DNA of 16,346 nucleotides from Nitriliruptoraceae bacterium (GCA_007134165.1 SLLJ01000477.1:1-16346), one strand, 5' to 3'. Positions 7,676-14,315 are shown, numbered from the stretch's first letter. The notes: generated from the sequence alone by a model not told the origin. Numbers and translations are program-made.

Positions 7676-7696
7676 GCAGCCTAGCCGTCCGGCTGC
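7676..7696. promoter_or_regulatory. -10 box with inverted repeat upstream of the split-barrel gene
   Basis: The minus strand reads TAGGCT at 7678-7683 (context GCTAGGCTGCCG), 30 bp before the ATG at 7647, fitting the recurrent TASSNT -10 element. It overlaps one arm of an inverted repeat: GCAGCC (7676-7681) and GGCTGC (7691-7696) with a 9-base spacer. An operator overlapping the promoter is possible, but a 6-bp arm in GC-rich DNA is weak evidence. Confidence 0.35.
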
Positions 7697-7738
7697 TGTG
7701 GACCTCAGCGGAGCGCGTCCACGCGCGGCATTGGGCGG

Positions 7739-7767
7739 TTGACCACCGATGGTCGGCGGCGTAGCCT
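7739..7767 (+). promoter_or_regulatory. Housekeeping-type promoter of the Ser/Thr kinase gene
   Basis: TTGACC (7739-7744) and TAGCCT (7762-7767) are separated by exactly 17 bases, a textbook sigma-70/SigA arrangement, 54 bp before the kinase start. It is the only promoter in the window where I see both boxes. The 174-bp space between the split-barrel gene and the kinase holds this and the divergent promoter, and no gene. Confidence 0.62.
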
Positions 7768-7821
7768 CGCCGGCGCGGACGTTCCCAGGTCCGTTCCGCC
7801 ACACCCCCCGGGAGCGCGCGG

Positions 7822-9414
7822 ATGACCAGCGCAGCGTCGGTCCTGGCCGAGGGGGAGGTGCTCGCGGGTTACCGCATCGTGCGCCACCTCGGGTCGGGCA
7901 GCTTCGGCCACGTCTACCTCGCCGATGAACTCAACCCTCAGCTGCAGCGCACGGTGGCGCTCAAGGTGCTGCGCGAGGAGTTCAGCGCCGATCCGGGGTT
8001 CCGCGAGCGGTTCTTCCGGGAGTCGCGGCTGGTAGCCCGGCTCGATGCACATCCCGCGATCGTGTCGGTGTTCGACGCCGGTCAGGCCGGCGGCTCGTTG
8101 TGGATCGCCACCCGCTTCGTCGAGGGCACCGACCTCAGGGCGGTGCTCGACGAGCGTGGGCGCCTGCCCCTCGAGGTGGTCGTGGGCGTGGTCGAGCGGG
8201 TCGGTGGTGCCCTCGATGTCGCCCACGAGGCGGGGGTCGTGCACCGGGACGTCAAGCCGGCCAACATCCTGCTCACGCGGGACCTGACCCGCGCCTACCT
8301 GGCCGATTTCGGCATGTCCAAGAACCTGGCCACGGGGGTGGACGACTCGATCACCCGGGCTGGGCAGTTCGTCGGCACGATCCGCTACGCCGCGCCCGAG
8401 CAGCTCGGCGGCGGCAAGGTCAGCGGGCGCAGTGACACCTACGCGCTGGCCTGCGTCGCCTTCGAGATGCTCGCAGGCCGCGCCCCGTTCGAGGGCACGC
8501 TCGAAGCCGTGATGGCCGGCCATCTGCTGCGCGACCTGCCGGATCTGCGCGAGCTGGTTCCCGGGCTGCCGGTGGGTGTGGCGTCGGCGATCCGCACGGC
8601 CACCGACAAGCAGCCCGAGCGGCGACACCCGACCGCCGGAACGTTCGCCGGGGCGCTGCGGCGCTCGCTGCCGTCACCGGCGGGCGGTGCATCGATCCAT
8701 GCGCCGCCGCCGTCGCGCCGCGATCCGCCCGCACCCGCGCCCCCGCCGATGCCCTTTCCGGCGCCCGCGTCCGTGCCGGCGTCGGTGGTCGCGCCACCCG
8801 AGCGCCAGGGTGCGCGAATGGGCTCGGTGCTGGCCCTCGCACTGGGATTGCCGGTCCTGCTCGCCGCCCTGATCGGCGGCTGGTGCCTGCTCAGCGACGC
8901 CTGCGGGGTGGGCAGCCAGCGCCCGCCGACCCCGGTGACGACCGAACCGCCGCCGGAGACGGAGTCCTTGCCACCGGGTGCTGCCTCGGCTGAGCAGGAG
9001 CAGCTGCGTGGGTTCGTGCCCCCGCCGCTCGAGACCGGCTGCTCCGACGTGGTCCCCGAGGCGGCCTCGGTGGGTGCGTTGAACTGCACCCCGCCGGCGG
9101 AGGCGGCCGCCGACGTGGTCACCTACGACCTCTACGCGACCACCGAGGACCTCGTGGCGGCCTACGCTGACCTGACCGCGCAGCTGGGTGTGCTGCCCGA
9201 CACCGTCGGACGCTGCCCATCGGAGGGGCCGTGGACCGAAGGAGAGCTCCAGCCGGGTCGGATGGTGTGCGGGCTGCTCGCCGCGGGGGGCGTCGTGGTG
9301 GGGTGGACCGACGAGCGTCTGCTGGTGGCCGCGGTCGCCTTCAACGCTGCCGGGGACAGCGAGGCGCTGCTCGGGTGGTGGGAGGGCAATGAGGGCGGCC
9401 CGCTGCTGCCCTGA
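7822..9414 (+). CDS. Transmembrane Ser/Thr protein kinase (Hanks/PknB type) with Cys-containing ectodomain
   Basis: A 530-residue sensor kinase. The catalytic domain (about 17-285) is complete: Gly loop GSGSFG (24-29), VALK Lys48, HRDVKPAN with catalytic Asp143, DFG (162-164), activation loop with several Thr/Ser, and APE (191-193). A Pro-rich juxtamembrane linker (about 284-330) leads to one membrane helix (about 334-354). The extracytoplasmic part (about 355-530) has no PASTA repeats; it is Pro/Glu/Thr-rich up to 400, then folds around four cysteines (407, 422, 465, 483), with a closing WTDERLLVAAVAF...LLGWWEG pattern. It should phosphorylate Thr/Ser on cytoplasmic partners in response to an external signal. 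The ATG has GGGAG (7810-7814) 7 bases upstream. The FHA-domain regulator about 1 kb downstream is an obvious candidate substrate (inference). Confidence 0.92.
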   Translation: MTSAASVLAEGEVLAGYRIVRHLGSGSFGHVYLADELNPQLQRTVALKVLREEFSADPGFRERFFRESRLVARLDAHPAIVSVFDAGQAGGSLWIATRFVEGTDLRAVLDERGRLPLEVVVGVVERVGGALDVAHEAGVVHRDVKPANILLTRDLTRAYLADFGMSKNLATGVDDSITRAGQFVGTIRYAAPEQLGGGKVSGRSDTYALACVAFEMLAGRAPFEGTLEAVMAGHLLRDLPDLRELVPGLPVGVASAIRTATDKQPERRHPTAGTFAGALRRSLPSPAGGASIHAPPPSRRDPPAPAPPPMPFPAPASVPASVVAPPERQGARMGSVLALALGLPVLLAALIGGWCLLSDACGVGSQRPPTPVTTEPPPETESLPPGAASAEQEQLRGFVPPPLETGCSDVVPEAASVGALNCTPPAEAAADVVTYDLYATTEDLVAAYADLTAQLGVLPDTVGRCPSEGPWTEGELQPGRMVCGLLAAGGVVVGWTDERLLVAAVAFNAAGDSEALLGWWEGNEGGPLLP

Positions 9415-9421
9415 CCGGCGG

Positions 9422-9427
9422 TACGGT
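9422..9427 (+). promoter_or_regulatory. Candidate -10 box for the PHP phosphoesterase gene
   Basis: TACGGT in GGTACGGTGCCGGGC lies 29 bp before the GTG start, just after the kinase stop. The 13 bases TACGGTGCCGGGC recur exactly upstream of the FHA-LuxR gene (10336-10348). No -35 box is seen. Read-through from the kinase gene is also possible, as the gap is only 42 bp. Confidence 0.42.
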
Positions 9428-9456
9428 GCCGGGCAGACCAGGAGGCGAGCGTCACC

Positions 9457-10296
9457 GTGGCCGGCTTCGACCTGCACACCCACACCACTTGCTCCGATGG
9501 AACCACCTCCCCGGAGGCCAACGTTCGTGCCGCGCTCGAGCTCGGGCTCGACGGGCTCGGCGTCACCGACCACGACACCGTGGCCGGGTTCGAGCGGGCC
9601 CGCTCCGCGGCCGAGGGCACCCCGCTCGAACTGGTCCTCGGCACGGAGTTCTCCGCCGAACACCAGGGCGTGTCCGTGCACCTGCTCGGGCTGTGGATCG
9701 ACCCGAGCTACGAGCCGCTGTCCGACGAACTCGAGCGGCTGCGCGACGAGCGTCTGGATCGGGCCCGGCGCACCGTGGAGCGCTTCGTGGCGCTCGGTAT
9801 CCCGGTGTCGCTCGATCGGGTGCTGCAGATCGCGGGGTCGGCCCCCGTGGCGCGCCCGCACGTGGCCCGGGCGGTGGTCGAACTCGGCGCCGCTGCCGAC
9901 CTGCGCGAGGTGTTCGACACCTGGCTGGCCGACGGCGGCCCCGCCTACGTCGAGAAGCACGCGGTGGATCCGGCCCGTGCCGTACGGCTGTTGGTGGCCG
10001 CCGGCGGGGTGGTGGTGCTGGCCCACCCGGGACTGTACGGCGACCGGTCGCATTCCGCGGGCATCCCCGAGGATCTCGTGGCGTCGATGGCCGACGCCGG
10101 GCTCGCCGGCATCGAGGTCGACCACCCCGATCACGGCGAGGTGGCTCGTCGGCGCTACCGAGATCTCGCACGAGCGCTGGACCTGCAGGTCACCGGTGGA
10201 TCCGACTATCACGGCCCCGCCGGCGGCACGACCCTTGGCGCCGAGACCACCCCGCGCGCGGTGGTGGAACGGCTGCGTCGGTGGCATCCGGCGTGA
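9457..10296 (+). CDS. PHP-domain metal-dependent phosphoesterase (YciV/RNase AM-like)
   Basis: A 279-residue cytoplasmic protein of the polymerase-and-histidinol-phosphatase (PHP) family. Relatives hydrolyse 3',5'-bisphosphonucleotides (such as pAp) or trim RNA 5' ends, using a three-metal centre. Metal-ligand motifs in order: FDLHTHTTCSDGT (His7, His9, Asp14), VTDHDT (Asp38-His39), GTEFS (Glu64), VHLLG, ARPHVA, VVLAHPG, and SDYHG near the C-terminus. The inserted segment (about 85-165) with the ARPHVAR motif is typical of the YciV/TrpH-like subgroup. The GTG start has a full AGGAGG (9440-9445), though the spacing of 11 is long. It lies 42 bp after the kinase gene on the same strand, so co-transcription is likely. 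The exact substrate is not determined by sequence. Confidence 0.88.
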   Translation: MAGFDLHTHTTCSDGTTSPEANVRAALELGLDGLGVTDHDTVAGFERARSAAEGTPLELVLGTEFSAEHQGVSVHLLGLWIDPSYEPLSDELERLRDERLDRARRTVERFVALGIPVSLDRVLQIAGSAPVARPHVARAVVELGAAADLREVFDTWLADGGPAYVEKHAVDPARAVRLLVAAGGVVVLAHPGLYGDRSHSAGIPEDLVASMADAGLAGIEVDHPDHGEVARRRYRDLARALDLQVTGGSDYHGPAGGTTLGAETTPRAVVERLRRWHPA

Positions 10297-10308
10297 GCGG
10301 TACCGCCC

Positions 10309-10341
10309 GAACGGCCGGAGACGTCCGTTCAGCGCTACGGT
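10309..10341 (+). promoter_or_regulatory. Inverted repeat and -10 box upstream of the FHA-LuxR gene
   Basis: GAACGG (10309-10314) and CCGTTC (10325-10330) form a 6-bp inverted repeat with a 10-base spacer, followed by TACGGT (10336-10341, context GCTACGGTGCCG). The repeat covers where a -35 contact would be, so it could be an operator. It could also be a weak stem-loop ending the PHP transcript, but no T-run follows. The implied leader to the ATG at 10445 is about 97 nt and contains a small hairpin (GGGCG/CGCCC, 10345-10357). No gene lies in this 148-bp gap. Confidence 0.38.
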
Positions 10342-10444
10342 GCCGGGCGAGGCGCCCGCTGGTCGGGCACCGCGCGCGAGACTGAATCACGACCACGGCC
10401 CGGGCAGCGCTCGGGAGCGGTGGTCCGCAGCGAGAGGAGCCGCG

Positions 10445-11026
10445 ATGGAACAGCCGGTGCAGAAGGCCCAGAAGATCGTCCCGGTCCCGACCCTGCATTT
10501 CAGCGAGGGCAACCTCGCCGGGCGGGTCGTCCGGCTCGACCGCGACGATGCCACGATCGGACGTCGGGAGGACAACGCCTATGTGGTGCCCGACCCGAGG
10601 GTTTCGCGGGTCCACGCCCAGATCCGCAAGGAAGCCGGGTCGGTGATCGTCACGGACCTCGGATCCAGCGCGGGCACCAAGGTCAACGGCACCGAGCTGA
10701 GTGGACCCACGGTGGTTCGCCACGGTGATCGGGTGAGCCTCGGGCCGGTGACCGCGACCTTCGAGGACCCCGCGGCGGCCTCCCAGGCCGAGGAGTCGAC
10801 GATGGTTTTCGACGTACCCAAGGTCGAGACCGGTCCGCACCTCTCGCCCCGTCAGCAGCAGGTCCTCGAGCTGATGGCCGAGGGCATGACCAATTCCGAG
10901 ATCGGCGAGCAGCTCGGGGTCACCGAGCGCACCGTCAAGGCCTATGCGCAGGAGCTCTACGACAAGCTGGGCGTGCGCAACCGGGCTGGCGCCGTGGCCG
11001 AGGCCGCGAAGCTCGGTCTGCTGTGA
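10445..11026 (+). CDS. FHA-LuxR/GerE family transcriptional regulator
   Basis: A 193-residue cytoplasmic protein joining a phosphothreonine-binding FHA domain (about 14-107) to a LuxR/GerE-type helix-turn-helix (about 132-193). FHA residues are intact: IGRRED (Gly39-Arg40), SRVHAQI (Ser54, Arg55, His57) and GTKVNG (Asn81). The HTH begins LSPRQQQVLELMAEGMTNSE and continues IGEQLGVTERTVKAY, followed by LYDKLGVRNRA. The linker holds E117-S-T-M-V-F122, which resembles the E-T-T-x-V-F motif phosphorylated in GarA/OdhI. There is no receiver domain, so control is more likely by Ser/Thr phosphorylation than by a histidine kinase. The ATG has GAGGAG (10434-10439) 5 bases upstream. The kinase gene lies one gene upstream. 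Domain calls are secure; the regulatory model is inference. Confidence 0.92.
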   Translation: MEQPVQKAQKIVPVPTLHFSEGNLAGRVVRLDRDDATIGRREDNAYVVPDPRVSRVHAQIRKEAGSVIVTDLGSSAGTKVNGTELSGPTVVRHGDRVSLGPVTATFEDPAAASQAEESTMVFDVPKVETGPHLSPRQQQVLELMAEGMTNSEIGEQLGVTERTVKAYAQELYDKLGVRNRAGAVAEAAKLGLL

Positions 11027-11038
11027 GCTACCCCGGCT

Positions 11039-11061
11039 GCGGGCCCGGCCCGCGCTAGCAT
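11039..11061 (+). promoter_or_regulatory. GC hairpin followed by -10 box for the parA-like gene
   Basis: GCGGGC (11039-11044) and GCCCGC (11048-11053) form a perfect 6-bp stem with a 3-base loop 12 bases after the FHA-LuxR stop. TAGCAT (11056-11061, context GCTAGCATCCGG) follows at once and lies 57 bp before the ParA-like start. The hairpin may help end the upstream transcript (no T-run) or be a binding site at the -35/-10 spacer. Confidence 0.4.
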
Positions 11062-11118
11062 CCGGCGAGTCGCCGAGAGGACGAGGGTGACGGTGCGATC
11101 GACGAGTCAGGGGACACG

Positions 11119-11961
11119 ATGAGCGCCGTCGTGTACGCCGTCGCGAACCAGAAGGGCGGCGTCGGCAAGACCACGACGGTGGTCAACGTCGCGGCCGCGA
11201 CCACGGAACTCGGCGCGGCCGTGCTGGTCGTCGACCTCGACCCGCAGGCCTGCCTGACCTTTTCGTTGGGCTATGACCCCGATGAGCTCGAACCCTCGTT
11301 GCACGACGTCGTCGTGGGACGAAGCCGGCTGCTCGACACGATCATCCAGCACGGCGAGTTCGACCTCGCGCCCGCCAACATCGACCTGGCCGGCGCCGAG
11401 GTCACGCTCCTGTCGCGCACCGGGCGGGAGTTCCTGCTGCGCGGGGAGCTCGCCGACCTGCTCGACAGCTACGACGTGGTGTTCGTCGACTGCCCGCCGT
11501 CGCTCGGCGTGCTGACCATCAACGGCCTCACCGCGGCCGATCAGGTGCTCATCCCGGTGCAGTGCGAGATGCTCTCGCACCGGGGGGTGTCCCAACTGCT
11601 CGACACGATCAGCGACGTACGCCGGCTGACCAACCGCGGCCTCGAGATCCGCGGGTTGATCGCGACCTTGTTCGACGGTCGAACGCGGCACAGCCGGGAG
11701 GTCCTCCAGGACCTGCTGGCCCGCTACGAGCTGCCGCTGATCGGACCGCCGGTCCGGCGCTCGATCCGGTTCGCCGAGTCGCCGACCGTGGGCACCAGCC
11801 TGATCGCCGCGCGGCAAGACACGCCGGGGGTTGCCGCCTACCGGGCGATCGCCCGCGAACTCGCCGACCTCGAGCCCGATGCCGAACTACTCGAGGTGGC
11901 CGGTTGGAGCGATGAACGGCGGGATGCCGTGCTCGGAGTCGAGGACGACGACCGTGACTGA
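11119..11961 (+). CDS. Orphan ParA/Soj/MinD-family P-loop ATPase
   Basis: A 280-residue cytoplasmic ATPase of the ParA/MRP superclass, which forms ATP-dependent dimers to position cargo such as DNA or protein complexes. The deviant Walker A is complete (NQKGGVGKTTT with Lys12 and Lys17), followed by VVDLDPQACLTFSLG (Walker A' region), FVDCPPSLGVLTING (Walker B) and VPVQCEMLSHRGV-type switch residues (here IPVQCE). No ParB gene or parS-like palindrome is adjacent, so it is not obviously a chromosome-partition pair. The neighbours (small zinc-ribbon gene, DEAD-box helicase) recall the M. tuberculosis Rv3213c/rhlE neighbourhood. The ATG has AGGGGA (11109-11114) only 4 bases away. The last 8 bp overlap the next gene. 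A C-terminal acidic tail (about 255-280) is extra to the fold. Confidence 0.9.
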   Translation: MSAVVYAVANQKGGVGKTTTVVNVAAATTELGAAVLVVDLDPQACLTFSLGYDPDELEPSLHDVVVGRSRLLDTIIQHGEFDLAPANIDLAGAEVTLLSRTGREFLLRGELADLLDSYDVVFVDCPPSLGVLTINGLTAADQVLIPVQCEMLSHRGVSQLLDTISDVRRLTNRGLEIRGLIATLFDGRTRHSREVLQDLLARYELPLIGPPVRRSIRFAESPTVGTSLIAARQDTPGVAAYRAIARELADLEPDAELLEVAGWSDERRDAVLGVEDDDRD

Positions 11962-12298
11962 GCCCACGCCCCGTCGCTCCTCGGAGCGCTTCGACCGCAT
12001 CCCACGACCTGGGCCGCGCGCCGATCAGCGCCGTGACGATCAGGGCAAGGAGGCGCTGTACTCGACCTCGCCGAGTTCGGCTCCGAGCGCTCAGGTCGAG
12101 GTCAGCTGTGCGCGCTGCGGGGTGCAGACCGGGCTGTCATTGGCCGGCGCGGTGCGCGTGGCCGCGTCCCCGGCCGTGTGGGATCCTTTCCGCGACCGGG
12201 TGCGGGCACGGTGCCCCGCGTGCGATCAGCGCGCCTGGCTGACCGTGCGCGCCGGGCAGGGGCTGCGGGTGCTGCTGCGCCGGCGTGCCTCGGAGTGA
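11954..12298 (+). CDS. Small conserved zinc-ribbon protein, coupled to the ParA-like gene
   Basis: A 114-residue basic, soluble protein of unknown function. The N-terminal half is disordered-looking and Arg/Pro-rich (SSERFDRIPRPGPRADQRR) and contains the short motif QGKEALYST. The C-terminal half has a four-cysteine zinc ribbon: CARC (near 56-59) and CPAC (near 90-93), with hydrophobic stretches LSLAGAVRVA and AWLTVRAG. I recall similar small proteins (a GK-ALxS motif plus a Cys4 ribbon) beside ParA-like genes in other actinobacteria, but this needs a search. GTG 11954 overlaps the ParA stop by 8 bp and has GAGGAC (11941-11946) 7 bases upstream, which suggests coupled translation. An ATG-initiated longer reading is less likely because it would lie inside the ParA gene. 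Confidence 0.72.
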   Translation: MTEPTPRRSSERFDRIPRPGPRADQRRDDQGKEALYSTSPSSAPSAQVEVSCARCGVQTGLSLAGAVRVAASPAVWDPFRDRVRARCPACDQRAWLTVRAGQGLRVLLRRRASE

Positions 12299-12311
12299 CG
12301 AGCTGGCAGGA

Positions 12312-14138
12312 TCAGGGCAGGTGGTCGATGCGGACCCGCCGCGCGAGCTGAGGACGCCCGGTACCTCGGGCGAGCTGCCCCGGCGTGGGGGGATCCGGCG
12401 GATCGGGCTCCGGGGAGGAGGCACGCGGTGAGGGCTGCGTGGGTTCCGGTTCCGGTTCTGGCTCCGGCGGCCGCGGTGGCGGAGGTGGGGCGTCGGTGAG
12501 GGATGGGCTCGGCGTCTCGGCTCGCCCGGGACCAGGCTGCTCGCTGCGTTGGGGGGCGGGCTCGTTCGCGCGCGTGCTGCGGACCCGGGCGCGGGTCCGG
12601 GTCCGGGTCCGCGGTGCCGGCTCCGAGGGCCCGGCAGCATCCGAGGCAGCTGCGACCGCGACCGGCGGTTCCGGGACGTCCCGCGGCGGCTTCGTCGTGG
12701 TCGGCTCTGGGGCGGTCGGCTCCGTCGTGGTCGGCTCCGGGGCGGTCGGCTCCGGGGCGGTCGGCTCCGGGGCGGTCGGCTCCGGCGTCGTCGTGGTCGG
12801 CTCGGGTACCGACGTGGTCGGTTCCGGGCGGGACCGACGACGCCGTCCCTCGGCTGAAGCCCGCTGGGTGGACTTGGGCCGTCCGTCGGTGCGACCGCGG
12901 CGGCGGTCGCGATCGGAGGCCTCGCCGGTGCGCTCACGCGTGCTGCGGGTGGGGCTGGCTGCGAACCGGTCCCAGGGCCGCTCGGCCGGGAGGCCGAAGC
13001 GCTCCGTGAGCAACTCGGAGGTCGAGAAGACCGCCTCGACCTCGTCGTCGGTCGCGCCCACGGCCTTGCGGATCACGTTGAGGCGGTCGGCCTCGTTGAA
13101 CTCGGCGAAGGTGACCGCGACGCCCTTGGCGCCCGCGCGGGCCGTGCGCCCGATGCGGTGCAGGTACATCTTCTCGTCGTCGGGGCAGTCGTAGTTGAAC
13201 ACGTGGCTCACGCCCGAGACGTCCAGGCCCCGGGCGGCGACCTCGGTGGCCACCAGCACGTCGGCCTTGCCGGCCCGGAACCGGTCGAGGTTGCGCTCTC
13301 GGGTGGCCTGACGAAGGTCACCGTGGATCGCGATGGCCGCGGTTCCCAGGGTGCCGAGCTCGTCGACGAGGCGATCGGCCATGTGCTTGGTGCGCACGAA
13401 GACGAAGGCGCCACCCCGGTCTGGGGTCTGCAGGATGCGTGCGAGCACCCGTGGCTTGTCCATCCGGTGCACGCTGAAGAAGTGCTGCTCGACGTTGGGC
13501 GCGGTCTCGTGGGCCTCGGTGTCGGCGCGGGTGAACGTCGGGTGGTCGAGGTAACGCCGCGCGAGCTTGACGATGGCGGTGGGCATCGTCGCCGAGAACA
13601 GCATCGTGTGGCGCTGCTCGGGACAGGCTTCGATGAGCCGCTCGACGTCGGGCAGGAAGCCCATGTCGAGCATCTCGTCGGCTTCGTCGAGCACCAGCGT
13701 GCGCACGTCGCCGAGCGCGAGGTTCCCGCGGTTGAGGTGGTCGATCAGGCGGCCAGGGGTCCCGACCACGACGTGGACGCCCGTGGTCAGCGCATCGATC
13801 TGCGCCTCGTAGGGCACGCCACCGTAGACGCTGATCGTGCTCGCCCCGAGCGCGGCGCCGATCTGCAGGTCCTCGTGCACCTGCACGCACAACTCGCGGG
13901 TCGGGACGACCACCAGGGCTTGGGTGGCGCGCTGGGTGGTATCCACCCGTTGCAGCAGCGGCAGACCGAAGGCCAGCGTCTTGCCGGTCCCGGTCCGGGC
14001 CTGGCCGATCAGATCGTGGCCGTCGAGCGCGAGGGGGAGCGTGAGCTCTTGGATGGGGAAGGGAGTGACGATGCCCTGCGCATCGAGCGCGTCGCACAGG
14101 CGGTCATCGACCCCCAGGTCTCGGAAGGTCTTGGTCAC
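12312..14138 (-). CDS. DEAD-box RNA helicase (RhlE/CsdA type) with long Pro/Thr/Glu-rich tail
   Basis: An ATP-dependent RNA helicase of 608 residues, likely acting in ribosome assembly or RNA turnover. All core motifs are visible: Q motif FPIQ (Gln30), I ARTGTGKT (47-54), Ia PTREL (79-83), GG (106-107), Ib TPGR (127-130), II DEAD (151-154), III SAT (182-184), V ATEVAARGLD (297-306), VI HRIGRTARAG (327-336). The core ends near 385. The remaining 220 or so residues are low-complexity: Arg-rich (395-437), EPTAP-type pentapeptide repeats (438-482), TR repeats (510-521), and PEPEPEPEPT plus Pro runs (553-580), ending in basic RVRIDHLP. GTG 14138 is chosen as the first start before the conserved TKTFRDLGV; its RBS (GAGAGAC) is weak. 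The gene is convergent with the zinc-ribbon gene, 13 bp apart. Confidence 0.93.
   Translation of the reverse strand: MTKTFRDLGVDDRLCDALDAQGIVTPFPIQELTLPLALDGHDLIGQARTGTGKTLAFGLPLLQRVDTTQRATQALVVVPTRELCVQVHEDLQIGAALGASTISVYGGVPYEAQIDALTTGVHVVVGTPGRLIDHLNRGNLALGDVRTLVLDEADEMLDMGFLPDVERLIEACPEQRHTMLFSATMPTAIVKLARRYLDHPTFTRADTEAHETAPNVEQHFFSVHRMDKPRVLARILQTPDRGGAFVFVRTKHMADRLVDELGTLGTAAIAIHGDLRQATRERNLDRFRAGKADVLVATEVAARGLDVSGVSHVFNYDCPDDEKMYLHRIGRTARAGAKGVAVTFAEFNEADRLNVIRKAVGATDDEVEAVFSTSELLTERFGLPAERPWDRFAASPTRSTRERTGEASDRDRRRGRTDGRPKSTQRASAEGRRRRSRPEPTTSVPEPTTTTPEPTAPEPTAPEPTAPEPTTTEPTAPEPTTTKPPRDVPEPPVAVAAASDAAGPSEPAPRTRTRTRARVRSTRANEPAPQRSEQPGPGRAETPSPSLTDAPPPPPRPPEPEPEPEPTQPSPRASSPEPDPPDPPTPGQLARGTGRPQLARRVRIDHLP
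12437..12468 (-). repeat. 6-bp repeat coding for the Pro-Glu run
   Basis: Repeated GGTTCC/GGCTCC hexamers on the plus strand encode the PEPEPEPEP stretch near residues 558-566 of the helicase. A second hexamer array (GGGTCC, about 12588-12614) encodes its Thr-Arg repeats. Both are in frame and within coding sequence. Confidence 0.6.
12701..12790 (-). repeat. 15-bp tandem repeat inside the helicase tail
   Basis: Six 15-bp units lie head to tail on the plus strand. Three consecutive ones (12731-12775) are identical (TCGGCTCCGGGGCGG), and the flanking units differ by a few bases. Each unit encodes one EPTAP or EPTTT pentapeptide on the minus strand. A degenerate unit follows to about 12817. Identical units suggest recent slippage and possible length variation between strains. 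Confidence 0.85.
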
Positions 14139-14291
14139 GTGCGTCTCTCGTCCGGGCGATCCCCGGCGCCGTCGGGACGGGCACGCGCCTGGCGACCGCA
14201 GCTCGCGGTGAACCGCGCCCGCCGGTTCTCCGGCGCCGCGGTGAGGTGCCACGCGGGCCGGTCCGCTGCGACCGTTTCGGTGCGGTGCACC

Positions 14292-14315
14292 ACCCCACGG
14301 GCTGGGGTGATGCTA
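14292..14315 (-). promoter_or_regulatory. Helicase promoter -10 box and palindrome at the expected transcript start
   Basis: The minus strand reads TAGCAT at 14310-14315 (context GGTAGCATCACC), fitting the recurrent -10 element. Immediately downstream, ACCCCA (14292-14297) and TGGGGT (14303-14308) form a perfect 6-bp inverted repeat with a 5-base loop, placed where transcription should begin. It could be an operator or a 5'-terminal RNA hairpin. The predicted leader to the GTG at 14138 is about 165 nt, long for this window. The 14139-14379 gap holds no gene I can support. Confidence 0.42.

Noticed and set aside
8674..10287. 537-residue minus-strand open frame opposite the kinase ectodomain and PHP gene
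   Set aside because: It spans two real genes on the other strand and shows only shadow composition.
10297..10444. Riboswitch in the FHA-LuxR leader
   Set aside because: Only a small 5-bp hairpin and a 6-bp dyad are visible; no known riboswitch core could be recognised.
11030..11118. parS-type centromere near the ParA-like gene
   Set aside because: Only a short GC hairpin is present; nothing like the 16-bp parS palindrome was seen.
12288..12320. Intrinsic terminator between the zinc-ribbon and helicase genes
   Set aside because: The 13-bp gap has no stem-loop or T-run.
12701..12790. CRISPR-like or intergenic direct repeats
   Set aside because: Units are 15 bp with no spacers, in frame inside the helicase gene, and encode pentapeptides.
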